Source: Deltaproteobacteria bacterium (GTDB lineage Bacteria > Desulfobacterota > Binatia > Binatales > Binataceae). From it: a DNA stretch of 45,846 nt. The stretch's first letter is position 1. Every line of letters starts with the position of its first letter. This document shows positions 1-8,924 of the stretch, piece by piece. The position numbers and the translations under genes were made by a program. The notes below the pieces were generated by a model. The model searched no databases. It saw nothing but the letters and a program-made list of their open reading frames with translations, and was not told where the DNA came from. The stretch lies in NCBI GenBank assembly GCA_021799495.1, contig JAJZAI010000025.1, positions 1 to 45,846 of the forward strand. Reading direction: 5' to 3'.

Positions 1-298
1 CGAGCGCCGCCAAGCCCATCACGCATAATGCGATCGTGGAGAGCATCAGCGGCGCCCCGACGATCGCGCCCAAGCCGACCGCGCTGTGGGCCGCCGGGTC
101 GTCGCGGCCGGTTAGCAGCGCTACCGCCGGAATAAGGGTTTCGGGCAGCGCCGTGCCGACCGCGGCCATCAGGCTGCCGACGGCGGCTTCGGCGATTCCC
201 AGACGATGGCCGGCCCATTCGACGCCGTTCGTGAACAGTTCGGAGCCGGCCAAAATTATGGCGAAGCTGAGCAGAAGAATCAGGAAATGGATTGGCAC
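1..298 (-). CDS. Sodium/calcium exchanger family protein, N-terminal part (cut by window edge)
   Basis: The reading frame opens with GTG at 298, just after an in-frame TAA, and runs off the left edge, so only the first 99 residues are visible. The protein starts with a hydrophobic helix (PIHFLILLLSFAIILAGSEL) and then has GTALPET at about residues 48-54. That resembles the first alpha-repeat signature (G-S/T-S-x-P-E) of the Ca2+/cation antiporter superfamily, and more hydrophobic sequence follows. Such proteins are inner-membrane antiporters exchanging Na+ or H+ for Ca2+. The second alpha-repeat should lie outside the window. It is divergent from rpoD. I see no strong ribosome-binding site, so the start rests on the upstream stop. 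A related permease with the same motif cannot be excluded. Confidence 0.6.
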   Translation of the reverse strand, partial: MPIHFLILLLSFAIILAGSELFTNGVEWAGHRLGIAEAAVGSLMAAVGTALPETLIPAVALLTGRDDPAAHSAVGLGAIVGAPLMLSTIALCVMGLAAL

Positions 299-490
299 GA
301 GCGATGGTTAGAATAAGCCGGCGCGCCGTCGAAATCACGTGAACAATGAATCCGAAGCGCCCGTCGCCATCCTCGCGGGCGGGTCGGGCGGCGCTGTCAT
401 TTTACGATAATCGGGGCCGCGATGAAGCCGATTTTGCGTTGAACCGTCCTTATATTATAGAAGGGCGGCGGAAGCGGGGAGGGGTAAGTT

Positions 491-519
491 TTGACTCAGA
501 GCCGTTAGTGGTATATTTT
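491..519 (+). promoter_or_regulatory. Candidate sigma-70-type promoter for rpoD
   Basis: TTGACT (491-496) and TATTTT (514-519) are separated by 17 nt. An overlapping TATATT at 512-517 would give a 15-nt spacer. The site lies in the 361-nt region between the exchanger gene and rpoD, which is locally AT-rich and holds no credible gene. Transcription from here would give a leader of about 130 nt before rpoD. The assignment is from sequence only. Confidence 0.45.
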
Positions 520-659
520 GAGATACTTTGGCGATCGTTTTATCGTCTTTGGTGCAATTTCTTATTTTGGGCGGCCAGAAACGGTTCCAGCCGGCAGATT
601 GGGTTGCTTTTAGCCGATGCGCGCAGGCGCGCATGGACCGGCGCTAGGGCCGGCCAAGG

Positions 660-2438
660 GTGACGCGAAATAGGATGAAATCCAAGTACGAAGGCAAGGA
701 TTTGCAGGGTCTCGTCGATCTCGGCCGCGAGCAAGGCTATCTGACCTTCGATCAGGTCAACGATTTTCTGCCGCAGGACGTCGCCTCGCCGACCGATCTG
801 CGCGCGGCGCTCGAAAGCTTCGAGGACATGGATATCAAGGTCCTCGACGAAGTGCCCGCCGCCGGTGAAGACACCGAGCTCGAAGCGGAAGGCAAAGAGG
901 AACCCGAAGAAGCCGCCGAGCCCGTGGCCGAGGATTCGCTTGCGGAATCTTCGGATCCGGTGCGGCTGTATCTCAAGGAAATGGGCAACTTCCAGCTCCT
1001 TTCGCGCGAGCAGGAAGTCGAAATCGCGAAACGGATCGAGGCCGGCGAAAACGAGGTCGCGGACGAAGTTTTGCGCTCGCCGGTGATGCTTGATTTCGTG
1101 ATTACCCTGGGCGAGCAGGTCGAGGCCGGAGAAGCCGATCTGACCGGGGTGTTCGAGGAAAACGAAGAACCGTCCTCGGATTCGTCGGACGAAGAGCGCG
1201 GTCCCGAAGCCAACGAAAAGCATCTGCTCAAGCTCGAGGCCGCAGTCAAAAAACTCAAAGCGTCGCGCGCGCGCCTCGAAGAGGCCGAATCCAAACTCAA
1301 GGACAAGCCCAAGGGCCCGAATAAGGCCAAACTGGAAAAGGCGATCGCGCGCTATCGCCAGGGAATCAAAGAGGAACTGGAAGGACTCGACCTCTCGCGC
1401 CGCGTTTACGACGAGGTGATCGAGCGGATGCGGCGGATGCTCGGGGAGGCGCGCAAATCGCAATACCTGATTCAGCATTACGAGGAGGCGACCGGCCGCA
1501 GCAAGAGCCAGTTGGTGCGCGAGGCCTCGGACGTCGCCGACCGGCGGCATCTGCTGAAAGTCAACGGAACTCGTGAAAACCTGCTCGATATCGCGGCGCG
1601 GATCAAGGAAGCGCAGAAGACGATCCGCGAAGTCGAAAAGGCCGTAAAGGCTCCGAGCGACGAATTCGCCCGCTCGATCGAAACGATCGCGTCCGGCCAG
1701 GACAAGAGCCGCCGCGCCAAAAAAGAACTGACCGAGGCCAATTTGCGCCTGGTGGTGAGCCTCGCCAAGCGCTACACGAACCGCGGCCTCGGCTTCCTCG
1801 ACCTGATTCAGGAAGGCAATATCGGCCTGATGCGCGCGGTCGACAAGTTCGAGTACCAGCGCGGCTACAAGTTCTCCACCTACGCGACGTGGTGGATCCG
1901 CCAGTCGATGTCGCGCGCGATCGCCGATCAGGGCCGCACCATCCGGATTCCGGTGCACATGGTCGAAACGATCAACAAGCTGCTGCGCGTCACCCGCCTG
2001 CTGGTGCAGCGGCTGGGGCGCGAGCCGGGGCCCGAGGAGATCGCGGAGCAGATGGAGATGCCGCTGGACAAGGTTCAGCGCGTGCTCAAGATCGTCAAGG
2101 AGCCGATTTCGCTCGAAACGCCGATCGGCGACGAGGAGGAAAGCTCGCTGGGCGATTTCGTCGAGGACGAACTGGCTCCGTCGCCCGTCGAGGCGGCGAT
2201 TCAGGGCAACCTCGGCGAGCAGACCCGCAAGGTGCTGGCTACGCTCACGCCGCGCGAAGAGCAGATTCTGCGGATGCGCTTCGGGATCGGGCAGAAGACC
2301 GACTACACGCTCGAAGAGGTCGGCAAGCAGTTCGCCGTCACGCGCGAACGTATCCGCCAGATCGAGGCGAAGGCGCTGCGCAAGCTGCGCCAGACCGGCC
2401 GCTCGCGCAATCTCGAAGGCTTCATGGAGCGCGAATAA
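660..2438 (+). CDS. rpoD: RNA polymerase primary sigma factor RpoD (sigma-70)
   Basis: This is the housekeeping sigma factor that directs RNA polymerase to -10/-35 promoters. The 592-residue product has every primary-sigma block. Region 1.1 is at about 10-65, followed by an acidic linker. Region 1.2 is [21 protein letters not shown] long charged non-conserved region comes next. Region 2 has [12 protein letters not shown], the core-binding [20 protein letters not shown], and the -10-reading segment [19 protein letters not shown]. Region 3 has [13 protein letters not shown]. Region 4 has [15 protein letters not shown] and the helix-turn-helix [18 protein letters not shown]. The frame begins with GTG at 660. 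ATG at 675 is an equally plausible start and would remove five residues. Having both region 1.1 and full region 4 marks it as the primary, not an alternative, sigma factor. Confidence 0.97.
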   Translation: MTRNRMKSKYEGKDLQGLVDLGREQGYLTFDQVNDFLPQDVASPTDLRAALESFEDMDIKVLDEVPAAGEDTELEAEGKEEPEEAAEPVAEDSLAESSDPVRLYLKEMGNFQLLSREQEVEIAKRIEAGENEVADEVLRSPVMLDFVITLGEQVEAGEADLTGVFEENEEPSSDSSDEERGPEANEKHLLKLEAAVKKLKASRARLEEAESKLKDKPKGPNKAKLEKAIARYRQGIKEELEGLDLSRRVYDEVIERMRRMLGEARKSQYLIQHYEEATGRSKSQLVREASDVADRRHLLKVNGTRENLLDIAARIKEAQKTIREVEKAVKAPSDEFARSIETIASGQDKSRRAKKELTEANLRLVVSLAKRYTNRGLGFLDLIQEGNIGLMRAVDKFEYQRGYKFSTYATWWIRQSMSRAIADQGRTIRIPVHMVETINKLLRVTRLLVQRLGREPGPEEIAEQMEMPLDKVQRVLKIVKEPISLETPIGDEEESSLGDFVEDELAPSPVEAAIQGNLGEQTRKVLATLTPREEQILRMRFGIGQKTDYTLEEVGKQFAVTRERIRQIEAKALRKLRQTGRSRNLEGFMERE

Positions 2439-2594
2439 CCGGGCGCGTTCGCGATGGCCGCCGCCGGGCAATCCGCCGCGATGCTTGCGGAAATCTGGCG
2501 CGCGCTCGGCGGCGATTCGAGCGCCGACCGATCGCCTCGGCGTGGTCGGTGACGTGGGTTGCCGTCCAATGCCGCTTCGTGAGGCGTGACCCGC
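2439..2594 (+). other. rpoD-DUF3800 spacer with a short truncated-looking frame
   Basis: A 32-codon frame (ATG 2454 to TGA 2550-2552) keeps the GC-rich codon style of the core genes, but it ends abruptly just before the more AT-rich DUF3800 gene. It could be the 5' end of a gene whose remainder was replaced when the DUF3800 gene arrived, or it could be chance. I recognise no family in it. Confidence 0.2.
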
Positions 2595-3470
2595 ATGGCG
2601 TACCTGATGTTCATGGATGAAAGCGGGAGCGATCATCAGGAATCGCCGTATGAGGTGTTGGCGGGACTTGCCGTCGAAGACTGCTCGGCGTGGAGTCTTA
2701 TAAATGCAATTCAGAAAGCCGAGGGAGAACTATTCGATCGCCGCATAAGCGCTGGCGTGTCGGAACTCAAAGGCAAGGAACTTCTGAAGCGAAAGACGTT
2801 CCGATTAGCCGGCCAGATGCCGCCGATTGACGAAGCCGAACGCCGTCATCTGGCTGCGGCACTGTTCGATAGGAAAGCAGCGGTTACTAAAAAGCAATTG
2901 ACAGCGTTCGGACAAGCCAAGCTGGTTTTCGTGGGCCGCGTGCTTGAATTGTGCGCGCAGCATCAGGTTCGCGTTTTCGCTTCGATTGTTGACAGAGACG
3001 TTCCCCGTCCACCAGGAAAAGATTTTCTGCGCAAAGACTATTCATATCTGTTCGAGAGATTTTACTATTTCCTAACGGAACAGCATGGTGCTCCGCAGGG
3101 CCTCTTAATCTTCGACGAACTGGAAAAGAGCCGCAGTCGAATCTTGCTCGACCAAATCGGCAGATATTTTCAATACACCGCAAAGGGCCGGATCAGGGCT
3201 TCGAGAATCCTGCCCGAACCATTTTTCGTGCATAGCGATCTGACGAGCTTGGTCCAGATTGCGGATTTGATTGCCTACATCATTGTCTGGGGCGTCAGAT
3301 TCGGGCAAATGAACCGGCCAACGCGGCCGGAAATTGAACAATTTGCCGACGCGGTGATGGCTTTGCGTTACAAGGTTCAGGATCCGACCATCGCGGGATG
3401 GCAGGGCGTGTCTCCTCCGATATGGAGCTTGACGTTTATCGACGACCTGCGTCCAAGCGGCCAGAATTAA
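2595..3470 (+). CDS. DUF3800 domain protein
   Basis: The product (291 residues from ATG 2595) begins MAYLMFMDESG. This hydrophobic strand followed by D-E-S-G is the hallmark of DUF3800, a family with a predicted RNase-H-like fold. Later family blocks are visible: an FASIVDRD strand, YLFERFYYFL, GLLIFDELEKS, and the C-terminal HSDLTSLVQIADLIAY, in which a polar triad precedes Q-x-A-D-L. The function of DUF3800 is not established. Members are common in defence islands and on mobile elements, so a nuclease-like role is only inference. ATG 2595 is chosen because GAGG at 2581-2584 is well spaced. GTG 2586 is also in frame. Base composition is clearly more AT-rich than rpoD upstream, consistent with transfer. 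No partner gene is evident. Confidence 0.8.
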   Translation: MAYLMFMDESGSDHQESPYEVLAGLAVEDCSAWSLINAIQKAEGELFDRRISAGVSELKGKELLKRKTFRLAGQMPPIDEAERRHLAAALFDRKAAVTKKQLTAFGQAKLVFVGRVLELCAQHQVRVFASIVDRDVPRPPGKDFLRKDYSYLFERFYYFLTEQHGAPQGLLIFDELEKSRSRILLDQIGRYFQYTAKGRIRASRILPEPFFVHSDLTSLVQIADLIAYIIVWGVRFGQMNRPTRPEIEQFADAVMALRYKVQDPTIAGWQGVSPPIWSLTFIDDLRPSGQN

Positions 3471-3688
3471 AAAAGGCAATGCCCGACGTTGCCGTCGTTC
3501 AAAGCCTCCACCTCCAACATAAGCACATTCCGACGTCGAGTCAATCGGTCGTCTGTCAGCTAGCTGAATTACGCCCGTGGAAATAGCCTGTTGCCGGCGC
3601 TCGGCTGGATCGCTCGACGGCGCGCCGCTCCGCTGGACAATTCCGGCGAGCGCTTTAGGTTCATCGCCTCCCCGCTGGTGATTATCTG

Positions 3689-5083
3689 CTAACGGAAGAT
3701 CGCTTGCAGCACGACCGGAATCGATGGTTGTGCGGGATCGTCGGTTGCAATCATTAACGTTGCAGAGACAACCGAGTGCGAAGGATACGGCTGAGCAAGC
3801 GGGCTCGGCGGTGGGGCTGGCGGTTCAAGAGTCACTTCGACAATGTGCGTCTTGCCATGCGCCAGCGTGAACATTCCAGCAGTGCCTCCAGTTACACCAT
3901 AGGGTCCAGCCCCTCCGGGCACGTAGCCGTGCAGAACCGCCGTACCGAGATTGCGAATTCGTAGCTGCCGAGTTTGCCCGCGTTTGCTATTCGCCACTTC
4001 GAAGAAAAGTTGCTTCGGAACAACCTGTGCCTGTACTCCGGGCGTGGTATTGCCAATTCCTGAAAAATAGATGCGTGTAGGTGCGATAACGGCATTGTTC
4101 GCGATTTCTATGACGCCAGTGCGCTGCCCAACGCCGAGTGGCCTGAATGTAAGAATGATTGTGCAACTCCAGCCCGGAGTAAAAATTCCTCCACGAGCGC
4201 AATTATCGACCACCGGATAGAACTCGGGCGATGATGTTATCGAAAGGTAATTGATCGCATAGCTGAGCGTATTCGTAATAGTAAGTATTTGCGTCGCGCT
4301 TTCCGTTGCGATCGTCTGCGCGCCAAAATCAATTGAGGTCGCCGATGGCGTCAGCGCGGGCGGCAGCACCTCGATCGGCACGCTCATGCTCGGCCCGCCG
4401 CTCAACGTCGCCAACAGCGACGTTTTGCCCGGTGCGACCGCCGTGACCATCGCATTTGGCCCGACCGAAACGATCGACGGATCGGACGCCGTCAGCGCCA
4501 GATTTTGCGAGCCGGTCAGATTGACCAATCCGCCCGACGTGTTTCCCACGATCCTGAGCGGCAACTGTTCGCCGATCGCCTCGAAGACCATCGGCGGCGG
4601 AGGCGGCGTCAGGCTCAGCAGCGCGTTGGGCGGCAGCTCGATTTGAACGTACACCGGAGCGCTCGCAACCAGTTTATCGCGCAGTCCGCGCGCGACCGCG
4701 GTCAATTTGTATTGGCCGGGTTTGAGATTCGCCGGAATCACGATCGAGCCGCCAAAAACGGGAGGGCCTTTGCGGGGCAGAGGCGTTCCTAACGGCGACG
4801 CAAATGCGCGACGACGATGCAGGACCGCGCCGCCGAGGCCGCCATCGCCGAGCACTGCGATTCCCGGCCGCCTGGCGGCAAGGGCGTGAGTGGTCAGTAC
4901 GGTGAGTTGAATCGTCTGCCCGCTCTGAAAGACAGTCCCGGTCGTGGGCGTGACAATTTCGAGCTTTGGAGCTGGATCAGCCGCCAACGCGCGTGACGCG
5001 CCAGAGAGAAACGTCAGCACAAAGGCAAGCGCTGCAATGGTCGAGATTCGAGCTGAATTGTTCCGCATCCCCGCGCGCCTCAT
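3689..5083 (-). CDS. Secreted ASH/HYDIN-type (choice-of-anchor D) protein
   Basis: The 464-residue product has an N-terminal signal peptide (basic start, hydrophobic ALAFVLTFLSGA, A-L-A before the mature ADPAPKLEI). Next comes an Ig-like region with a Pro-rich stretch. A bacterial Ig-like segment follows (LTASDPSIVSVGPNAMVTAV). After that is an ASH/HYDIN-like module (SIDFGAQTIATESATQILTI, later CTIILTFRP) and a similar second copy (LFFEVANSKRGQTRQLRIRN). These beta-sandwich repeats usually mediate extracellular protein or carbohydrate contacts, so no enzymatic activity is inferred. The start at 5083 overlaps the upstream lipase stop in an ATGA arrangement. ATG 5068 has a better-spaced GAGG and is a serious alternative. 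The overlap implies co-translation with the lipase-like gene. Confidence 0.7.
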   Translation of the reverse strand: MRRAGMRNNSARISTIAALAFVLTFLSGASRALAADPAPKLEIVTPTTGTVFQSGQTIQLTVLTTHALAARRPGIAVLGDGGLGGAVLHRRRAFASPLGTPLPRKGPPVFGGSIVIPANLKPGQYKLTAVARGLRDKLVASAPVYVQIELPPNALLSLTPPPPPMVFEAIGEQLPLRIVGNTSGGLVNLTGSQNLALTASDPSIVSVGPNAMVTAVAPGKTSLLATLSGGPSMSVPIEVLPPALTPSATSIDFGAQTIATESATQILTITNTLSYAINYLSITSSPEFYPVVDNCARGGIFTPGWSCTIILTFRPLGVGQRTGVIEIANNAVIAPTRIYFSGIGNTTPGVQAQVVPKQLFFEVANSKRGQTRQLRIRNLGTAVLHGYVPGGAGPYGVTGGTAGMFTLAHGKTHIVEVTLEPPAPPPSPLAQPYPSHSVVSATLMIATDDPAQPSIPVVLQAIFR

Positions 5084-6621
5084 CGCAGCACCGTCCATAC
5101 CGAGTCAGTAATCGGCGTATTGAGCAGATTGATTACCGCGTCGGGATTGCCGGTCACGCTGTCGAGCGCGTCGGGCGCGCCGAAACCGAGGGTCTCGGCG
5201 CCGCCGCTATGAACGGCCGCGGCCGGGGTCGCCGCCGGCGATGCGTTGTTGACCTGACTCGTGTAAGGAACGATCGCGTCGCTCTGGTTGCTCAATAGAT
5301 TCGGCCATTTCTGGGGCGTGAGATCCTGCGCGAGCGGATCGTCGGAGCACCATGAGGTCAGGAATTCCTCGGTCAGAGTCGGATTCGTGGTCAGATCGTT
5401 TAGCTGCGTCTGGCTCATCACGCCCGCGATATAGGCGGTCGGAATCTGCGGCGTGAAAATGGGAATACTTGAGCCGGGTTGCAACGCCGCGAGGGCGTAG
5501 CTGAGCGCGCCGCCGGCGCCGTTGCCCGACAAATCGCCCATCGCGCCGGAAATGATGATATTCAGCTCGTCAATCGTGACCGACTCGAACGAATAGAGAT
5601 CGTCGGTCGCCAGCGTGTCGCGCGCACACTCGTTCGCGTTGGCCAGCAGCGCCAGCGCCAGAGGCGATCCGAGATGGGGAGTATCGACGGTGACGAGTTT
5701 GTGCACGTTGCCCTGGCCGAGCGTGGTCGCGCTGGCGAAGTTCTCCAGCAGCGGCATCGTGCGCGTAACGTCTCCGCCCATGCTGTGGCCGACGACGTCG
5801 GCCTGCACGGCGGCGACCGCGATCCCGGCGGGATTCGCGCCCGCTTTGAACGCGGCGACAAAGCTGTCGATCTGCTGCGCGACCTGTCCGGCGTTGTAAG
5901 CGAAGCCGAGCGAGTTGGCCTTCGCGCCGCCGACGATATCGTAAGAAGGCGTGGTGCTGGCGAGCGACTCGCCGATATCGAACGAATAGTCAGCCGTGCG
6001 CACGGCAAAACGCGGATCGTTTCCGGCGGTGCTGTAAAGCGGACCGAAGTCGTTCCAATCCGACGGCTCGCCCCATAGTCCGTGGACAAGCGCGACCAGC
6101 GGGCGAATTATAGTGACCTGGGTGGAACTGTTATCCGCGCTGTTCGACGCGGTCCATTGAATCGTGATCGCGCGCTGGGTCAGCGAATCGTCGCCGCCGC
6201 CGGCGCGCGCGAAATCGAGCGGTGCGCGATAGATCGCGAACGCCATCGGACCAGTCGAGGTGGATACCGACGCAAGGTTGACGCTGCTTTGATCGATTGT
6301 CGGGGAACCGGCGGCGCCGATCGCGCCGTCGTCATTGATCGACGTGCTCGGCTGATTCTGATCGTTGATCACGGTGAAGGTGAAACTTTCGTTTGCCGCC
6401 GACGCCGTCACACGCAGCACGATTTCCGCGACGCCCTCGGCCGCGACTCCCTGCACCGCCGTGCCGCCGGTCGCCAGCGCATTGGGGTCCGTCGTGATCG
6501 CCGGACCATTGAGCAGGTCCGGCACGGGATCGATCATCGCAAAGCTCGCCGCAGCCGCGCGGTGTGCGCAAATCGTCAAAAGCGTCAGGGCGGCGAACAC
6601 GATCGCCAGCAGCGTGCGCAT
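5080..6621 (-). CDS. Secreted alpha/beta hydrolase (lipase/esterase-like)
   Basis: From ATG 6621 the product is 513 residues with a clear signal peptide (MRTLLAIVFAALTLLTICAH, cleavage near RAAAA). A beta-rich region fills about 30-170. It is followed by the alpha/beta-hydrolase core: oxyanion-hole strand ALVHGLWGEPSDW at about 177-189, and nucleophile elbow GHSMGG with Ser280. A likely acid lies in SDAIVPY and a likely His in AVHSGGAE. The fold and elbow match triacylglycerol lipases and PGAP1-like esterases. The substrate is unknown. In-frame ATG 6657 exists, but it would put 12 polar residues before the signal peptide. It overlaps the downstream ASH-domain gene by 4 nt, so a secreted enzyme and an extracellular binding protein are made together. 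Confidence 0.82.
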   Translation of the reverse strand: MRTLLAIVFAALTLLTICAHRAAAASFAMIDPVPDLLNGPAITTDPNALATGGTAVQGVAAEGVAEIVLRVTASAANESFTFTVINDQNQPSTSINDDGAIGAAGSPTIDQSSVNLASVSTSTGPMAFAIYRAPLDFARAGGGDDSLTQRAITIQWTASNSADNSSTQVTIIRPLVALVHGLWGEPSDWNDFGPLYSTAGNDPRFAVRTADYSFDIGESLASTTPSYDIVGGAKANSLGFAYNAGQVAQQIDSFVAAFKAGANPAGIAVAAVQADVVGHSMGGDVTRTMPLLENFASATTLGQGNVHKLVTVDTPHLGSPLALALLANANECARDTLATDDLYSFESVTIDELNIIISGAMGDLSGNGAGGALSYALAALQPGSSIPIFTPQIPTAYIAGVMSQTQLNDLTTNPTLTEEFLTSWCSDDPLAQDLTPQKWPNLLSNQSDAIVPYTSQVNNASPAATPAAAVHSGGAETLGFGAPDALDSVTGNPDAVINLLNTPITDSVWTVLR

Positions 6622-6794
6622 GGGCAAAATCCGCGAAAATTCCGCGCAATTATTCACAAAAACGAGTTATAGCTGATATTCGCTTGCGATTACAGCGCGA
6701 TCGAATTCGTCCGCGCTTTACGCCCGCGCTTGAGATCGATTAGAAATGTTCAGGGGATCGAATAAGAAAATTTTATCGTCGGAAGGGAGCAGCC

Positions 6795-7916
6795 ATGGCC
6801 AACAGGGTGACTTCGAAACCGATAATTTCGGCGGATTCGCATGTGATGGAACCGCCGGACACTTATCTGCCGCGAATCGATAGCAAGTACCGCGAAACCG
6901 CGCCGCGGATGGTGTGGGACGACCGGCGCGGCGACACCGTCGTGATCGACGGAATGAAAGAGACCTTGCCGATCGGGCTGGTTGTCGCCGCGGGCAAAAC
7001 CGCAGAGGAGCTGGCCGGAGCGGCGGCGCGCGCCAAGTTCGACGAATTGCTGCGGGGCGGATGGGACCCCAAGGCGCGCATCGCCGATCAGGATCGTGAC
7101 GGCGTCGCCGGCGAGGTCATCTATCCCAGCGTCGGCATGATTCTGTGCAACCATCCCGACCCCGATTACAAAAAGGCCTGCTTCGACGCCTACAACCTCT
7201 GGATCGCTGAGTATTGCGCGCCGTCGCCGGCGCGGCTCATCGGATTGGGACAGACCGCGATGCGCACGCCGGAGGAGGGAATCCGCGACCTCGAAAAAAT
7301 CAAGTCGATGGGCCTGCGCGGCGTGATGATGCCCGGTTTTCCGGTGCAGGAGGATTACGACAGCGCGATTTACGACGATTTTTGGGAAGCGGCGATCGCG
7401 CTCAAGATGCCGCTCAGCTTTCATATCCTCACTTCGCGCGAGGGCGTGGCGAAACCGCCGCGCGGGCCGAAGATCAATTCGTTCATGTCGATCATCCGGG
7501 GCAACCAGGACATTATCGGCACGTTCATTTTCGGCGGCGTCTTCGAGCGCCATCCGAATTTAAAGATCGTTTGCGTCGAGGCCGACGCCGGCTGGGCGCC
7601 GCACTTCATGTACCGGATGGATCACGCCTACGATCGGCATCGCTTCTGGATGACCGGCGCGAAGCTGTCGCATCCGCCGAGCCATTACTTCAGCGAGAAC
7701 GTCTATATGACGTTCCAGGACGACTGGGTCGCGTTCCAGATGCGCGAGATGTGCAACATGCGCCGCCTGATGTGGGCGAACGACTATCCGCACAGCGATT
7801 CGACCTGGCCGCGCTCGCAGGAGCTGCTGGAGAAGCATACCGCCCGGATGCCGCAGGCCGAGCGCGACTGGGTATTGCACGACAACGTCGCGGAACTGTA
7901 CGGCCTCGCCTCCTGA
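6795..7916 (+). CDS. Amidohydrolase-family metal-dependent hydrolase (Amidohydro_2 type)
   Basis: This 373-residue TIM-barrel hydrolase begins ISADSHVMEPPDTY, where D-x-H with a following Glu gives the first metal ligands. Further ligand-bearing strands are visible: FHILTSREG, the central FGGVFERHPNLKIVCVEADAGW, and the C-terminal MWANDYPHSDSTWP with the catalytic Asp and following His. The family (ACMS decarboxylase-like, PF04909) includes decarboxylases and hydrolases of aromatic or cyclic acids. The exact substrate cannot be read from sequence. ATG 6795 is preceded by GGAAGGGAG at good spacing. The gene is single, divergent from the lipase pair and convergent with the restriction genes. 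Its codon use matches the core genes. Confidence 0.85.
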   Translation: MANRVTSKPIISADSHVMEPPDTYLPRIDSKYRETAPRMVWDDRRGDTVVIDGMKETLPIGLVVAAGKTAEELAGAAARAKFDELLRGGWDPKARIADQDRDGVAGEVIYPSVGMILCNHPDPDYKKACFDAYNLWIAEYCAPSPARLIGLGQTAMRTPEEGIRDLEKIKSMGLRGVMMPGFPVQEDYDSAIYDDFWEAAIALKMPLSFHILTSREGVAKPPRGPKINSFMSIIRGNQDIIGTFIFGGVFERHPNLKIVCVEADAGWAPHFMYRMDHAYDRHRFWMTGAKLSHPPSHYFSENVYMTFQDDWVAFQMREMCNMRRLMWANDYPHSDSTWPRSQELLEKHTARMPQAERDWVLHDNVAELYGLAS

Positions 7917-7924
7917 AGTGGACG

Positions 7925-7958
7925 GCTGGGTGCGCTCCGCATCGAGGGCGCACCCAGC
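7925..7958. terminator. Strong hairpin between convergent genes
   Basis: GCTGGGTGCGC (7925-7935) and GCGCACCCAGC (7948-7958) form a perfect 11-bp stem with a 12-nt loop. It lies 8 nt past the amidohydrolase stop and before the end of the oppositely oriented endonuclease gene. There is no T-tract on either side, so it is at best a bidirectional attenuator or a non-canonical terminator. Confidence 0.45.
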
Positions 7959-8003
7959 TGGTCTATCCGACAGGTCGTTAATATCTGGAATATGGCTGTG
8001 GCC

Positions 8004-8924
8004 TCAATGGTTTTTGCGGGTTTCGCTCAGCGTATCAATCAGCTCGCGCATAAGCGCCTCGACGCGCTCTGATTCCGACTCCCTAGCCGCCATCCGGCGG
8101 TCGAGCAAGGATCGAATCTTTTCCCATGCCTGATCAGCGTCACGGGAATCGGTGAATGTTTTGAAGAATGCTATCCAGTTCTTCGCGGCGATTCCGGCGA
8201 CAGGTTCTTCGATAGATCGAATAATGAATTGATCAAGCTCAGCGAGACCCAAGCGAGCGACCCGGCCGAAATTTCCGCCTTTGTCCGACTTTGGCTGATC
8301 ATTTATGCCGGATTTCGAATTTGGGTACGGATTCGCGTTTGCGGGTGGTTGAATTCCTGTATCCGTCTTTGCGTCGCGTATATGCCGCCACCAGTGATTG
8401 CGCGCCTCGGCGGCATATCGCGCGCTTTCGATGAAAGGAGGATGAATCATAGGTCGGCCGGAAAGAGCATTCTTGAGCCGCCACGGCACGATCACAAGCA
8501 AATCATTTTCAGCGCAAGCCGCTGGCGTTACTGTGTACCGAAACGACGGTTCGCTCTCCTTGGATAGCAAGTACCAACCTTTAAGCTCGATTCCGACCGC
8601 CGTTTCAATTTTTTCGCCCTTCCGTGCGACCAATCGAACGTCAGGGAACGATTGCGACCGACGCTCGAAGCGGTATTCAGTCCACTCTCCGTCAGGATCC
8701 CAGACCTTCCGAATCGCGTTTAGCGTTTCGACGACCTGATTTTCGATTGTCCCTCCAAGCGACGAATTCAACGCGAACAAATCGGCCGCATCGATGCCTT
8801 CGATGAAAGTTTCGGTCGTGAAATAAGCTGGCAATGCGCGAATCGCATCGCGCAACAGGAGGTCGAGCGCGGCTTTACGCTCGTCTTTGAGATTCGGACG
8901 AGTGGGGGATGGAGGTTTAGCCAA
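8004..8924 (-). CDS. Predicted type II restriction endonuclease (PD-(D/E)xK)
   Basis: This gene lies directly downstream of, and overlaps, a DNA methyltransferase gene. The 306-residue product has a PD-(D/E)xK-like nuclease core: Glu61 in an amphipathic helix, then F-P-D (Asp95) starting a strand, then G-I-E-L-K (Glu113, Lys115) about 18 residues later. The next segment has AENDLLVIVPWRL, like the strand after the catalytic motif in many restriction enzymes. No named endonuclease is recognised, so the role is inferred from motif plus context. The start is uncertain. TTG 8924 overlaps the methyltransferase stop by 8 nt and fits coupling, but the frame stays open further upstream to TTG 9089. 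The composition is more AT-rich than the flanking core genes. Confidence 0.6.
   Translation of the reverse strand: MAKPPSPTRPNLKDERKAALDLLLRDAIRALPAYFTTETFIEGIDAADLFALNSSLGGTIENQVVETLNAIRKVWDPDGEWTEYRFERRSQSFPDVRLVARKGEKIETAVGIELKGWYLLSKESEPSFRYTVTPAACAENDLLVIVPWRLKNALSGRPMIHPPFIESARYAAEARNHWWRHIRDAKTDTGIQPPANANPYPNSKSGINDQPKSDKGGNFGRVARLGLAELDQFIIRSIEEPVAGIAAKNWIAFFKTFTDSRDADQAWEKIRSLLDRRMAARESESERVEALMRELIDTLSETRKNH

Noticed and set aside
346-663. 105-codon plus-strand frame in the rpoD leader
   Set aside because: Composition is unlike neighbouring genes, there is no motif, and it overlaps the candidate rpoD promoter and leader.
540-2636. 698-codon open frame on the minus strand across rpoD
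   Set aside because: It lies wholly opposite a certain gene. High GC with strong third-position bias keeps the antisense frame free of stops. The His/Arg/Leu-rich translation has no family features.
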